A stretch of 37,070 nucleotides of DNA from assembly GCA_944385905.1 (NCBI GenBank), contig CALWZA010000002.1:1-37070 (forward strand), in the 5' to 3' direction. Source of the stretch: an uncultured Clostridia bacterium (GTDB taxonomy: Bacteria > Bacillota > Clostridia > Oscillospirales > Ruminococcaceae). The position numbers and the translations under genes are program-made. The notes under the pieces were generated by a model. The model did not search any database. It was given only the letters and a program-made list of their open reading frames with translations, and had not been told where the DNA came from. Positions 14,194 through 22,739 of the stretch are shown in pieces (the stretch's first letter is position 1; each line of letters begins with the position of its first letter).

Positions 14194-16266
14194 TTAGTCT
14201 ATATTATTTGGAGCCGCTGTTGCGATTACGTTTGCCACAAGGTTTGCCGGAAGCTGTTCATATCTGAGCTTTTCAAAAGTAAACCATCCTCTGCCCTGTG
14301 TCATCTGCCTGACAAGCATCGCAAAGTCGTGCATTTCACTTTCAGGGACTTCCGCTATGATTTCGGTTATGCCTTTCTTTGAGCTTGGGTTCATACCCAA
14401 AACTCTTCCTCTTCGCTTATTAAGCTCGCCCATCATATCTCCAGTATTGTCATCGGGGACAAACGCACTCAGCGCTCCGATAGGCTCCAGTAGGGTTGGC
14501 TCAGCCTGTCTCATTCCGTCCTTATACGCGATTGAAGCCGCCATTTTAAACGCCATTTCCGACGAGTCAACAGGATGATATGAACCGTCCACAAGAATAG
14601 CCTTTAATCCAACCACAGGGAAGCCTGCCAGCACACCTTTCTTTACACAGTCCTGAAGTCCCTTTTCAACCGCAGGGAAGTAGTTCTTCGGAACAGCTCC
14701 GCCGAACACCTTTTCCTCAAAGACAAGCTCGTCGCTTACGCACGGCTCAAACTCAATCCAAACATCTCCGTACTGTCCGTGTCCTCCGGACTGCTTCTTA
14801 TGCTTGCCCTGAACTTTAACCTTTTTGCGTATCGTTTCCTTATAGGATATTTTAGGAACAGTCAGCTCAACCTCAACGCCGAAACCGCTCTTGAGCTTCG
14901 CAAGCGCCGATTCAAGATGCTGTTCGCCTAGTCCGCTTAAAATCTGCTCGTTCGTAACCTCGTCAAGCTTATATGACAGAGTGCGGTCCTCTTCAAGAAG
15001 TCTTGCAATCGCTCCCGAAATCTTGCTCTCATCGCCCTGCGTTTTTGCCTTAACAGCCATGCTGTAACAAGGCTTGGGGTACTCTATTTTTTCAAGAGCC
15101 GCCACTCTTGACGGGTCACACAGTGTATCGTTTGTGTTGGCGCTCATTTTGGTTATAACAACTAAGTCACCTGCAGGCGCAGATGATGTCTCTATCTGCT
15201 TCTTGCCTATCATATAGAACATTTTGCCTACTTTTTCTGTCGCTCCGGTTGTGGCGTTTACAACCTCTTTTCCGGTTTCAAGCTTTCCGCTGAAGACCTT
15301 TGAAAACGACATTTTGCCAACAAACGGGTCGGCGACTGTCCTGAAGACAAACGCTGAGAGAGGCTCGCTTTCGGTACATTCAATCTCAACCAAATTGCCG
15401 CTTTTGTCTGTGCCGATTTTCTTTTCCTTTTCTGACGGAGCCGGAAGGAGCAATGTGATTTCCTTCATAAGCATATCAACGCCGGCGAGAGTTGTTGACG
15501 AAACACATGTTACAGGAGTTATAAGTCCCTGATTCATTCCGTTGTGTATTCCTTTTACTATTTCGTCACGTGTCAGAGGCTCGCCGCTGAAAAACTTCTC
15601 CATCAGCTCTTCATCGGTTTCAGCTACAGCTTCGGAAACGGCTTCAACCAATCCGTCGATTCTATAAGTCGGGTCGGGGGCGCCAGTCTCGACAGCTTCG
15701 CCCTTATCGTTATAAACATAATTCTTCATTTCAATTAAATTAAAGTATGAGACAATTTTCCTGTCCTTGATTATCGGGACAACAATGGGACAGACTGTCG
15801 GTCCGAACTCGGTTTTAAGCTCGGTGAGGACATTGTTAAAGTTCGCGTTGTCATCATCAAGCTTTGTTACGACAAACATTCTGGGCTTTTTATGCTCAAC
15901 CGCGTAATCATACGCCTTATGTGTTCCTACATTGACGCCCGATTTTCCTGACACGGTTATGAGCACGCATCCTGAGGCAAATATTCCCTCAATCATTCCT
16001 CCCACATAATCGAACATACCCGGAGTATCTATTATATTGATTTTAAAACCGTCTTTTTCATAATACGAAAGCGAGGGATAAATTGAGCATTTCTTTGCGG
16101 CTTCAAGAGGAGTATAGTCAGACACTGTATTGCCGTCTGCTATTTTTCCCAATCTGTCAGAAGCTCCGCTTTTATACAACAATGCCTCGCAAAGCGACGT
16201 TTTTCCTGAACCCGCATGCCCTGCGAGAGCTATATTTTTTATCTTTGTACAATCATAACTTGCCAT
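14194..16266 (-). CDS. Elongation factor G-like GTPase (EF-G paralogue)
   Basis: A 690-residue translational GTPase with the EF-G domain order: G domain, domain II (~290-380), III (~390-465), IV with GHGQYGDVWIEF (~485-600) and V with RRGRVLGM. G motifs are divergent: P-loop AGHAGSGKT (15-23) where canonical EF-G has AHIDAGKT, DTPG (80-83), and TKLD (134-137) instead of NKxD. This pattern marks the EF-G-like group (as in Thermotoga TM1651) rather than the essential fusA next to rpsG/tuf, and no ribosomal genes are adjacent. Its cellular job is uncertain. AAAGGAG precedes the ATG. It is monocistronic with its own promoter and terminator. Confidence 0.88.
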   Translation of the reverse strand: MASYDCTKIKNIALAGHAGSGKTSLCEALLYKSGASDRLGKIADGNTVSDYTPLEAAKKCSIYPSLSYYEKDGFKINIIDTPGMFDYVGGMIEGIFASGCVLITVSGKSGVNVGTHKAYDYAVEHKKPRMFVVTKLDDDNANFNNVLTELKTEFGPTVCPIVVPIIKDRKIVSYFNLIEMKNYVYNDKGEAVETGAPDPTYRIDGLVEAVSEAVAETDEELMEKFFSGEPLTRDEIVKGIHNGMNQGLITPVTCVSSTTLAGVDMLMKEITLLLPAPSEKEKKIGTDKSGNLVEIECTESEPLSAFVFRTVADPFVGKMSFSKVFSGKLETGKEVVNATTGATEKVGKMFYMIGKKQIETSSAPAGDLVVITKMSANTNDTLCDPSRVAALEKIEYPKPCYSMAVKAKTQGDESKISGAIARLLEEDRTLSYKLDEVTNEQILSGLGEQHLESALAKLKSGFGVEVELTVPKISYKETIRKKVKVQGKHKKQSGGHGQYGDVWIEFEPCVSDELVFEEKVFGGAVPKNYFPAVEKGLQDCVKKGVLAGFPVVGLKAILVDGSYHPVDSSEMAFKMAASIAYKDGMRQAEPTLLEPIGALSAFVPDDNTGDMMGELNKRRGRVLGMNPSSKKGITEIIAEVPESEMHDFAMLVRQMTQGRGWFTFEKLRYEQLPANLVANVIATAAPNNID

Positions 16267-16339
16267 GTCTATTTCTCCTTTTCGATTGGAATACGGCGTT
16301 TTATAAAAATCAACAAAAACTTTTATACGCCATGAAGTT

Positions 16340-16368
16340 ATTATATATCATTTGCACACATTTTGCAA
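16340..16368 (-). promoter_or_regulatory. Promoter of the EF-G-like gene
   Basis: Minus strand: -35 TTGCAA (16368-16363), 17 bases, -10 TATAAT (16345-16340). Confidence 0.75.
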
Positions 16369-16372
16369 TCCA

Positions 16373-16400
16373 AAAATACACAGCGATTATTGTGTATTTT
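16373..16400. repeat. Hairpin-forming inverted repeat between divergent genes
   Basis: AAAATACACA (16373-16382) and TGTGTATTTT (16391-16400) are perfect inverted copies with an 8-base loop. It lies just upstream of the EF-G-like -35 box and 70 bases before the blaI promoter; operator or weak terminator are both possible. Confidence 0.5.
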
Positions 16401-16469
16401 GACTAAGAACAAGCTGTGCGCTCAGAATCGCCGGTCGATTACAAATCGGTTACAGTTTTCACAAAAGTA

Positions 16470-16525
16470 TTGACTTTTTGGTTTAACAGTATTAAACTAA
16501 AACTGAGGTTTAACAGCATTAAACC
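16470..16525 (+). promoter_or_regulatory. Promoter of the blaI-M56 pair with two operator copies
   Basis: -35 TTGACT (16470-16475) and -10 TAAACT (16493-16498), 17 bases apart. Two copies of GTTTAA-CAGYA-TTAAAC occur: 16481-16497, between and over the promoter boxes, and 16508-16524, just downstream, flanked by G/C to give a 19-base copy 16507-16525. This is the arrangement expected for a BlaI/MecI-type dimer repressing its own operon. Confidence 0.8.
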
Positions 16526-16566
16526 AAAGGACAAAAGAAAAGAGAAAAAAAGAAAGGAAGATTGCT

Positions 16567-16935
16567 TTGGACGAACTCAGACTCGGAGAAATGGAATCGA
16601 AATTCGCCGACATCATTTGGGAGGAGGCGCCCGTAGCGTCGGGAAGCTTGGTTAAAATTTGCGAGGAAAAGCTTGGGTGGAAAAAATCAACCACATATAC
16701 TATGCTCAGACGGCTATGCAAAAGAGGGATATTTGAAAATGACAGCGGAACCGTCAAAATCAAGCTAAGCAGGGACGAATTCGCCGCGCTTAAGGGCGAA
16801 CAGTTTATCTCAGAAAACTTTAACGGCTCGCTTCCTTTGTTTCTTGCGGCTTTTACAAATCAAAAAAAGCTGAGCGCTCGTGAAATTGAGAAGCTTCAAT
16901 ATATGATTGACAAAATAAGGGAGGAATCAAAATGA
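16567..16935 (+). CDS. BlaI/MecI/CopY-family transcriptional repressor
   Basis: A 122-residue winged-helix repressor: LGEMESKFADIIWEE, then the recognition region GWKKSTTYTMLRRLCKRGI and the wing, followed by a dimerisation tail (SAREIEKLQYMIDKIREE). The start is TTG 16567, supported by AAAGGAAG six bases upstream; no ATG fits. The four-base overlap with the M56 gene (ATGA) shows coupling. In this family, the partner metallopeptidase signals and leads to cleavage of the repressor, relieving repression. Two operator copies upstream support autoregulation. No beta-lactamase gene is next to it, so the regulon is unknown; the two genes may control targets elsewhere. Confidence 0.9.
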   Translation: MDELRLGEMESKFADIIWEEAPVASGSLVKICEEKLGWKKSTTYTMLRRLCKRGIFENDSGTVKIKLSRDEFAALKGEQFISENFNGSLPLFLAAFTNQKKLSAREIEKLQYMIDKIREESK

Positions 16936-19493
16936 CGGGCTTTATTCTCACTTTGCTGAAAATGTCTCTGACAGCCAGCGTCGTAATAATATTTGTTTTA
17001 ATTCTGAGATTATTAATTAAAAAAGCTCCGAAAATCTTTTCCTACCTTCTGTGGGGAATAGTATTTTTCAGGCTGATTTGTCCGTTTGCAATCGAAAGTC
17101 CGCTGAGCTTTCTTCGCTTTCCCGAAACCGGCGGATTTATTGCTCCTTCAGAAACTGTTGAATTTGTGCCGAATAATAACATCATAAACACACCTTCGAA
17201 TTCAAATCAAAACATCACTGAGGACAATAACACAACAAATGAGCAAACCTCTGATTCAACGCCGTCGGCTGATAAAACAACAAAGCCGAGCGTTCTTATG
17301 CTCTCCATTGCCGCTTTCTGGGCTGTCGGTGCGGCAGCTATGCTTATCTACGGCGGCAAATCACTGTATTCTTTGAAAAAGCGTCTTGCTTCGGCACGAG
17401 TTGAAAACCCAAACGAAAGAATTTACTCGGCGGACAGTCTTGAAACCGCTTTTGTTCTCGGTGTTTTTAAGCCGAAAATATACATACCGTCGGCGCTTTC
17501 AGAAACTGAAAAGTCCTACATAATACTGCATGAAAAGACTCACATCGCAAGGCTTGACCACATTGTGAAAATAATTATGTACCTGACCCTTTGCGTTCAC
17601 TGGTTTAATCCTTTGGTTTGGCTGGCATTCGTGCTTTGCTCAAAGGATATGGAAATGTCATGTGATGAAAGCGTAATCAAAAAAGCCGGTATGAGCATTA
17701 AAGCCGATTACTCATCATCGCTTTTAAACCTCGCTTCGGGACGAAGAATAATTCCCGGCACTCCCCTTGCGTTCAGCGAAAACGGAGCAAAATCACGAAT
17801 CAAAAATATTCTCAGCTACAAAAAGCCTGCCCTCTGGGTAATAATAGCTTTAACCGCTGTTGTTATCGTGGCTGTGGTATGCTTTGCGACAAATCCGACA
17901 AGCGATGACAGGGATTTTGGCAACGGACTTGATGAAACAACTGAAAACACCGATATTACCAACGATAATGATGAGTCAGACATTACTTCTGCCGATGATG
18001 ATTCGCAGTACAAAACCTATTCGCTCACATTTCCTGAACCAAGCTCCGACAGCGCTGTTGTTCCCGCAAATATTTATAATATTGACCCCTTTGAAGTAAA
18101 GCTCACCGTGCCTGCAGAATATGATATCCTTTCGGGCGGAAATATAAACGGTCCGTTATTCACTCCTTATGAAATATACAAAGGTGACGAGCTTATCGGA
18201 GCTGTCGGTTACAACATTTATGAGCCGTATGACGGAGAAATTGACGAGGAAAATTATTATCAGACTGTTTATCCCGAACTGAGACTAGGAAGTATGCAGT
18301 TTATGTACGACTATTCACCTGTTGTCTCTAATGATGATTTTGAAACGGCTGTCGCTGTTTGGGAATACGCCGATCCTGATGAGATTGACAATTATCCCGG
18401 CGCAATGGCTTCAGTCCCTCACATCGTCACTGATATGATTGTTTCTTACAGCAGAATACCTAATGTTTACATCGGTATAATTTTTGAGCCGGACAAGGCA
18501 TCTGAAGAAGAAATAAGGGCCATCGCGGAAAGCGTCAGCTTTGAAATCTCAGAACCTGAAAACCCCATGCTTGAAAATGCTTTGGCAAGCTGGGACGAGT
18601 ATCTTGAAGAACACGACAGCGAGTTTCAGCAAAAATACGCCGAAGGATACTACGGCATTATTGCCGGTAGTCCTATCATGGACTCTGCCACATCTGAAAT
18701 TTCAGCAACAATATCAATGACTAAAAACGAAGATGACGGCTCGGTTTACTATGTCACCGATTACATTTACAATGCCGACAGTGACGTCTGGGAAAAAGGC
18801 GAAGATACTGTCAGCGACAGATTTACCGTATATAGTCAAAATTTCAGAGAGATTATGCCTAAATCCGAGGCATACGAAGCCATGGCAAAAAGACCGGGCG
18901 ATGTTATTTACACGCTTCCTCAGGTTTTCACAGGCTATGAAAGAGACGCGGACGGCAACATAACCGACACAAAGCAATACACCGCGCAGTTTGTTATGGT
19001 ATCGGAAAACTATCCGTACGGAATTCCTGAAAACAAAAACAATATACAAGGTCAATTCGCATTGCAGTTTATTGATGAAAACGGCGAAGTTGTGAGCGAA
19101 ACAGGCATTTTGTCAAGCACAATGTCGGAGGTCGGTCTTCATTTTGACTTGAGTACCGTTAATTTTGAAGAGTATTTCATGTTCTCAAAAGATAATGTTC
19201 TTATATTCAGCGCTCCGATCGGTGAATACGGAGGCAAAATGCATTACCTGTGCTCGCCCTACGGAATTGATATCGACAGCAGAATATATAAATACATCGT
19301 CGATAATACTGATAAAGCTATGCCGTCGGACATTGAAATTATCTTAACGCAAGACTATGATGAAGAATCTCACTCCGACTCTGTTTACTATTTAAACGAC
19401 AAGGGAGAGCTAAACACGGCAATAGATATTGAATACGTATTTGACGAGTCGGAACACACTATAACATACAATATACTTTCGGAAAAAAGTTAA
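16932..19493 (+). CDS. M56-family membrane metallopeptidase sensor (BlaR1-like) with novel outer domain
   Basis: An 853-residue protein. N-terminal membrane spans lie at about 5-28 and 36-55; a Ser/Thr/Asn-rich loop (70-118) leads to a span at ~120-141. The cytoplasmic zinc-peptidase part has HEKTH (200-204, HExxH) and MSCDESV (242-248), the third-ligand region of M56. A last span lies at ~300-319. Residues 320-853 are outside the cell: an acidic linker (DDRDFGNG to DDDSQ) and then beta-rich sequence that is not a penicillin-binding domain; no SxxK/SxN/KTG set is seen. So the signal is probably not a beta-lactam bound as in BlaR1. It overlaps blaI by four bases and ends at a strong terminator. 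Confidence 0.85.
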   Translation: MTGFILTLLKMSLTASVVIIFVLILRLLIKKAPKIFSYLLWGIVFFRLICPFAIESPLSFLRFPETGGFIAPSETVEFVPNNNIINTPSNSNQNITEDNNTTNEQTSDSTPSADKTTKPSVLMLSIAAFWAVGAAAMLIYGGKSLYSLKKRLASARVENPNERIYSADSLETAFVLGVFKPKIYIPSALSETEKSYIILHEKTHIARLDHIVKIIMYLTLCVHWFNPLVWLAFVLCSKDMEMSCDESVIKKAGMSIKADYSSSLLNLASGRRIIPGTPLAFSENGAKSRIKNILSYKKPALWVIIALTAVVIVAVVCFATNPTSDDRDFGNGLDETTENTDITNDNDESDITSADDDSQYKTYSLTFPEPSSDSAVVPANIYNIDPFEVKLTVPAEYDILSGGNINGPLFTPYEIYKGDELIGAVGYNIYEPYDGEIDEENYYQTVYPELRLGSMQFMYDYSPVVSNDDFETAVAVWEYADPDEIDNYPGAMASVPHIVTDMIVSYSRIPNVYIGIIFEPDKASEEEIRAIAESVSFEISEPENPMLENALASWDEYLEEHDSEFQQKYAEGYYGIIAGSPIMDSATSEISATISMTKNEDDGSVYYVTDYIYNADSDVWEKGEDTVSDRFTVYSQNFREIMPKSEAYEAMAKRPGDVIYTLPQVFTGYERDADGNITDTKQYTAQFVMVSENYPYGIPENKNNIQGQFALQFIDENGEVVSETGILSSTMSEVGLHFDLSTVNFEEYFMFSKDNVLIFSAPIGEYGGKMHYLCSPYGIDIDSRIYKYIVDNTDKAMPSDIEIILTQDYDEESHSDSVYYLNDKGELNTAIDIEYVFDESEHTITYNILSEKS

Positions 19494-19514
19494 TTTAAAA
19501 GCTGAGAAAAAAGC

Positions 19515-19552
19515 AAACGGTATCGGTTTTTCCCGATACCGTTTATTTTTTT
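19515..19552. terminator. Strong bidirectional terminator between the M56 sensor gene and birA
   Basis: A 12-pair perfect stem, AAACGGTATCGG (19515-19526) with CCGATACCGTTT (19533-19544), 6-base loop, followed by ATTTTTTT. The birA stop codon lies within the T run. Confidence 0.9.
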
Positions 19553-20525
19553 ACAATCTGATACTTATTTCGCCTGAAGAAAGCCTGTCTTCCCTGCCGT
19601 CGTCATACCTCACAAGCAGCTTAAATCCATCGTCAATTCCCAGCACCAAGGCTTCCTCTTTTTTATCGCCTGACACAACCATCACACGTTTTCCGACTAC
19701 AAAGCACTTTTCCCGATACTTATCAATATAGCTTTTTCCCGACAAATCCTTAGAATATTCGAGAAATCTCGATATTATTTCCGCGGCGAGTATGTTTCTC
19801 AATCCTGACGCTTTGCTTTCTCCGCATATGCTTGAGGCAATCCCTTTAAGCTCCTCGGGAAATCCTCCGTCGGGAGTATACACGTTTACTCCCGCTCCCA
19901 TAACGGCATAATCTATCTTTCCGTTTTCCATATTGAATGCCGCCTCGGTGAGTATTCCGCACACCTTTCTGTTTTCAATCCATATATCGTTTACCCATTT
20001 TATAGACGCTTTTTTCTCTGTAACGGCTTCAATTGCCTCACAAACCGCCACTGCCGCTGCTGTTGTGACATTTACCGCTTCGCTTGCCTCAGCTTTCGGT
20101 CTGATAAGAATACTTATATACAGTCCGCTGTCAGACGGTGAGAAAAAGCTTCTGCCGAGCCTTCCCCTGCCTGCTGTCTGCTGAGCGGAAATTACTACCG
20201 TTCCTTCCGCAGCGCCTTCGGATGCTTTTTGCTTCAAAACAGTATTTGTCGAATCGACCGTTTTGAATACATACAAGTCAATGTCCTTGAGATTTTCGGG
20301 AAGATTGCTCCTTATTCCCGAAGCTGTAAGCAAATCTGTTCCCTTGCTAATACAATATCCCCTGTTCGTAACAGCGTCGATTTCTATTCCCTCAGCTCTC
20401 AAATCATTGACCGCTTTCCACACAGCTGTTCTGGAAACCGACAAGCTTTTCGCAATTTCCTCTCCCGACATATACTTGCCCGAATTCTGAACAAGCAATT
20501 CTAAAACTCTATCCTTAATTCTCAT
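19551..20525 (-). CDS. birA: Biotin protein ligase / biotin operon repressor (class II BirA)
   Basis: Attaches biotin to carboxylase carrier proteins through biotinyl-AMP and, in class II forms, represses biotin genes. The 324-residue protein has an N-terminal helix-turn-helix (about 18-60: MSGEEIAKSLSVSRTAVWKAV, NRGYCI), the biotinyl-AMP loop GRGRLGR at 119-125, KWVND at 176-180 with CGILTEA, and a small C-terminal SH3-like domain (VVGKRVMVVSGD... to the end). All expected motifs are present. It follows degV by three bases, so the two are co-transcribed. No biotin synthesis or transport gene lies nearby. Confidence 0.96.
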   Translation of the reverse strand: MRIKDRVLELLVQNSGKYMSGEEIAKSLSVSRTAVWKAVNDLRAEGIEIDAVTNRGYCISKGTDLLTASGIRSNLPENLKDIDLYVFKTVDSTNTVLKQKASEGAAEGTVVISAQQTAGRGRLGRSFFSPSDSGLYISILIRPKAEASEAVNVTTAAAVAVCEAIEAVTEKKASIKWVNDIWIENRKVCGILTEAAFNMENGKIDYAVMGAGVNVYTPDGGFPEELKGIASSICGESKASGLRNILAAEIISRFLEYSKDLSGKSYIDKYREKCFVVGKRVMVVSGDKKEEALVLGIDDGFKLLVRYDDGREDRLSSGEISIRL

Positions 20526-20528
20526 ATC

Positions 20529-21362
20529 TTAAAAGCTCAGAATTACGCCGAGCTTATTGGCATACATGGAGCTTAGACCTCGTGTTTTCATGACGATAAC
20601 ATCGGCAAAGCCATATGTTTTTACAAGTATATCAGCCAGAGCGTTTGCGAAATTTTCATTACTGCAATGGGTTATGCATGCAGTTAAACCTTTTACATTC
20701 TTTCCGCACTTTCCTACCAATCCCGCCATTTTCTCTAAAATCTGCTTTTGACCTCTGCCATGAGAAAACAAAGTGATATTTCCGTTCCCGTCAGAACCGA
20801 GAATCGGCTTGATGCCGAGAGTTGAAATTATCTTGCCTTTTACCTTGCTGAGCCTTCCGTTTTTAACAAAATTATCGACATTATCAAGCACAAAATATGT
20901 CTTCAATTCGTTAATATACTTTTCAACTGTCTCAATAAGGTGTGCTCGTGATATCGCTTTGTCTATAAGCTCACGGGTTTTCAAAGAAACCAAAACTTCT
21001 CCCGCCGACGCTGATTTTGAGTCAAACACATATACCTCCTTGCCGCTTTCCTCGGCAAGCTTAGCACCTGTTACAGCGCTTGAATACGAACCCGACAGGC
21101 TTGACGATAAAGTTACCGCATAGGACGAGTCATATTTCTCAAAAGCCTGACAGTAATCGTTCGGCGACGGACATGCCGAACCTATTTTTTCCTTGCAGTT
21201 TTTCATCTCATCCATATAGGCGTCTACATCAAGATTATTATTGTCCACAAAAACCTTATCGCCGAGAAGCATACTTAAAGGCACGATATCAACACCGTAC
21301 TCCTTTTGCTGCTGCTGATTGAAGTCCGCACTGCTGTCCGCTACAATTCCGTATGTTTTCAT
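20529..21362 (-). CDS. DegV family fatty-acid-binding protein
   Basis: A 277-residue DegV protein. It begins MKTYGIVADSSADFN, with DIVPLSMLLGDKVFVD and SACPSPNDY in the usual places, and later NVDNFVKNGRLSK and IKPILGSDGNG. Members bind a single fatty acid and can feed FakA-type kinases. Here the common TSxPSP becomes SACPSP. I chose the second ATG (21362) because AAAGGAA lies too close to the first ATG at 21368 but eight bases from the second. It heads a two-gene operon with birA. Confidence 0.92.
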   Translation of the reverse strand: MKTYGIVADSSADFNQQQQKEYGVDIVPLSMLLGDKVFVDNNNLDVDAYMDEMKNCKEKIGSACPSPNDYCQAFEKYDSSYAVTLSSSLSGSYSSAVTGAKLAEESGKEVYVFDSKSASAGEVLVSLKTRELIDKAISRAHLIETVEKYINELKTYFVLDNVDNFVKNGRLSKVKGKIISTLGIKPILGSDGNGNITLFSHGRGQKQILEKMAGLVGKCGKNVKGLTACITHCSNENFANALADILVKTYGFADVIVMKTRGLSSMYANKLGVILSF

Positions 21363-21401
21363 TAGCATTTCCTTTCAAAATTTATTTCATATATTGATAA
21401 A

Positions 21402-21430
21402 AGTATATCATGATATTTTATGTTTTACAA
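21402..21430 (-). promoter_or_regulatory. Promoter of degV-birA
   Basis: Minus strand: -35 TTGTAA (21430-21425), 17 bases, -10 TATACT (21407-21402), preceded by TGa. Confidence 0.7.
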
Positions 21431-21472
21431 GAGAAAAACAGTCGGCTTTTAAATTTCATCTTTTTAACACAA

Positions 21473-21500
21473 AATCCCGGCAGACCATGCTGTCGGGATT
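21473..21500 (-). terminator. Terminator of the carA-carB::dapF-dapL operon
   Basis: AATCCCGACAG (minus strand from 21500) pairs with CTGCCGGGATT (to 21473) with one G-U pair, and TTTTGTG follows. It lies 17 bases beyond the dapL stop. Confidence 0.85.
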
Positions 21501-21517
21501 ATTGACTGCGTGTTATT

Positions 21518-22717
21518 TTAGAATTTCAGCGATTTTATTCTTTTAACCGCTTCCGCCGTATTTTCTTTATCGCCGAAAGCCGTAAGTCTGAACCAGCCCT
21601 CGCCGTTTACTCCGAAACCTGCTCCGGGTGTGCCTACAACCTGCACCTCGTTCAAAAGCTTGTCAAAGAAATCCCAGCTTTTCATGCCGTTCGGACACTT
21701 TAGCCAGATATACGGAGAATTTTTTCCGCCTGTATACTTTATGCCGAGTTCATCGAGCGCCGCTGATATAACCTTTGCGTTATCCATATAATACGCGATA
21801 TTGGCTTTAATCTGCTTTTGTCCCTCCGGAGTAAAGCACGCTGCCGCCGCGCACTGAACAGGATATGAGACTCCGTTGAACTTTGTTGCCTGACGGCGGT
21901 ACCAAAGCTTATAAACTGAGTAGGTGTTTCCGTTTTTATCGTTTATCATAAGCTCCTTGGGAATTACCGTATATCCGCAGCGGGTTCCTGTAAATCCGGC
22001 TGTTTTTGAAAGCGAACAAAACTCAATAGCGCACTCTCTCGCGCCCTCAACGGCAAAAATACTTCTCGGAACACTGCTGTCGGAAATGTAGGCTTCATAC
22101 GCTGCGTCATAAAGTATTATCGCGTTTTGCTTCTTTGCGTATTTTACCCACTGCTCAAGCTGTTCCTTGGTATATGCGGCGCCTGTGGGGTTATTGGGCG
22201 AACAGAGATATATCAAATCGCACTTGACGCTGTCGTCGGGCATTGCGGCAAAGCCGTTTTCTTCGGTTGAATCGGCAAAAATAATCTTTCTTCCGCTCAT
22301 GGTGTTTGTATCTACATAAACGGGGTATACGGGGTCTGTTACTAAAACCACATTATCCTGCGAAAAGATATCCACAATGTTTCCGACATCAGACTTCGCG
22401 CCGTCTGATATCATTATCTCATCGGCTGATACTTCTACGCCGAAGCTCTTGTAATATCCTGATACAGCTTCTCTCAAAAACGCATAGCCCTCATAGTCCG
22501 GATAGCCTTTAAAGGTTTCCTTAACGCCCATTTCGTCGCAGCCTTTTTTCATAGCTTCAACTACTGCCGGAACAAGAGGAAGAGTTACGTCTCCGATTCC
22601 GAGCCTTATAACCTTTTTATCCGGATTTTTTTCTGTGTATTCCTTTACTCTTTTAGCGATTTCGGCAAACAGGTATGACTGCTTGACATCGTTAAAATTC
22701 TCGTTCATCAATGCCAT
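21518..22717 (-). CDS. dapL: LL-diaminopimelate aminotransferase
   Basis: Converts tetrahydrodipicolinate directly to LL-diaminopimelate with glutamate as amino donor. The 399-residue PLP enzyme opens NENFNDVKQSYLFAEIAKR and has IRLGIGDVTLPLVPAVVEAM, typical of DapL rather than general aspartate aminotransferases. The Schiff-base lysine is Lys238 in CSLSKTAGFTGTRCGY; SPNNPTGAAY (173-182) and YDAAYEAY (203-210) are also in place. A GAAAGGA site eight bases before ATG 22717 supports the start. It lies 22 bases after the carB::dapF gene and supplies the substrate of its DapF half. Confidence 0.95.
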   Translation of the reverse strand: MALMNENFNDVKQSYLFAEIAKRVKEYTEKNPDKKVIRLGIGDVTLPLVPAVVEAMKKGCDEMGVKETFKGYPDYEGYAFLREAVSGYYKSFGVEVSADEIMISDGAKSDVGNIVDIFSQDNVVLVTDPVYPVYVDTNTMSGRKIIFADSTEENGFAAMPDDSVKCDLIYLCSPNNPTGAAYTKEQLEQWVKYAKKQNAIILYDAAYEAYISDSSVPRSIFAVEGARECAIEFCSLSKTAGFTGTRCGYTVIPKELMINDKNGNTYSVYKLWYRRQATKFNGVSYPVQCAAAACFTPEGQKQIKANIAYYMDNAKVISAALDELGIKYTGGKNSPYIWLKCPNGMKSWDFFDKLLNEVQVVGTPGAGFGVNGEGWFRLTAFGDKENTAEAVKRIKSLKF

Positions 22718-22739
22718 AACTAAGTTCCTTTCAGCAAAA

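Noticed and set aside
16416-16655. Plus-strand open frame over the blaI promoter
   Set aside because: It contains the operators and promoter boxes and is out of frame with the clear BlaI-family gene starting at TTG 16567.
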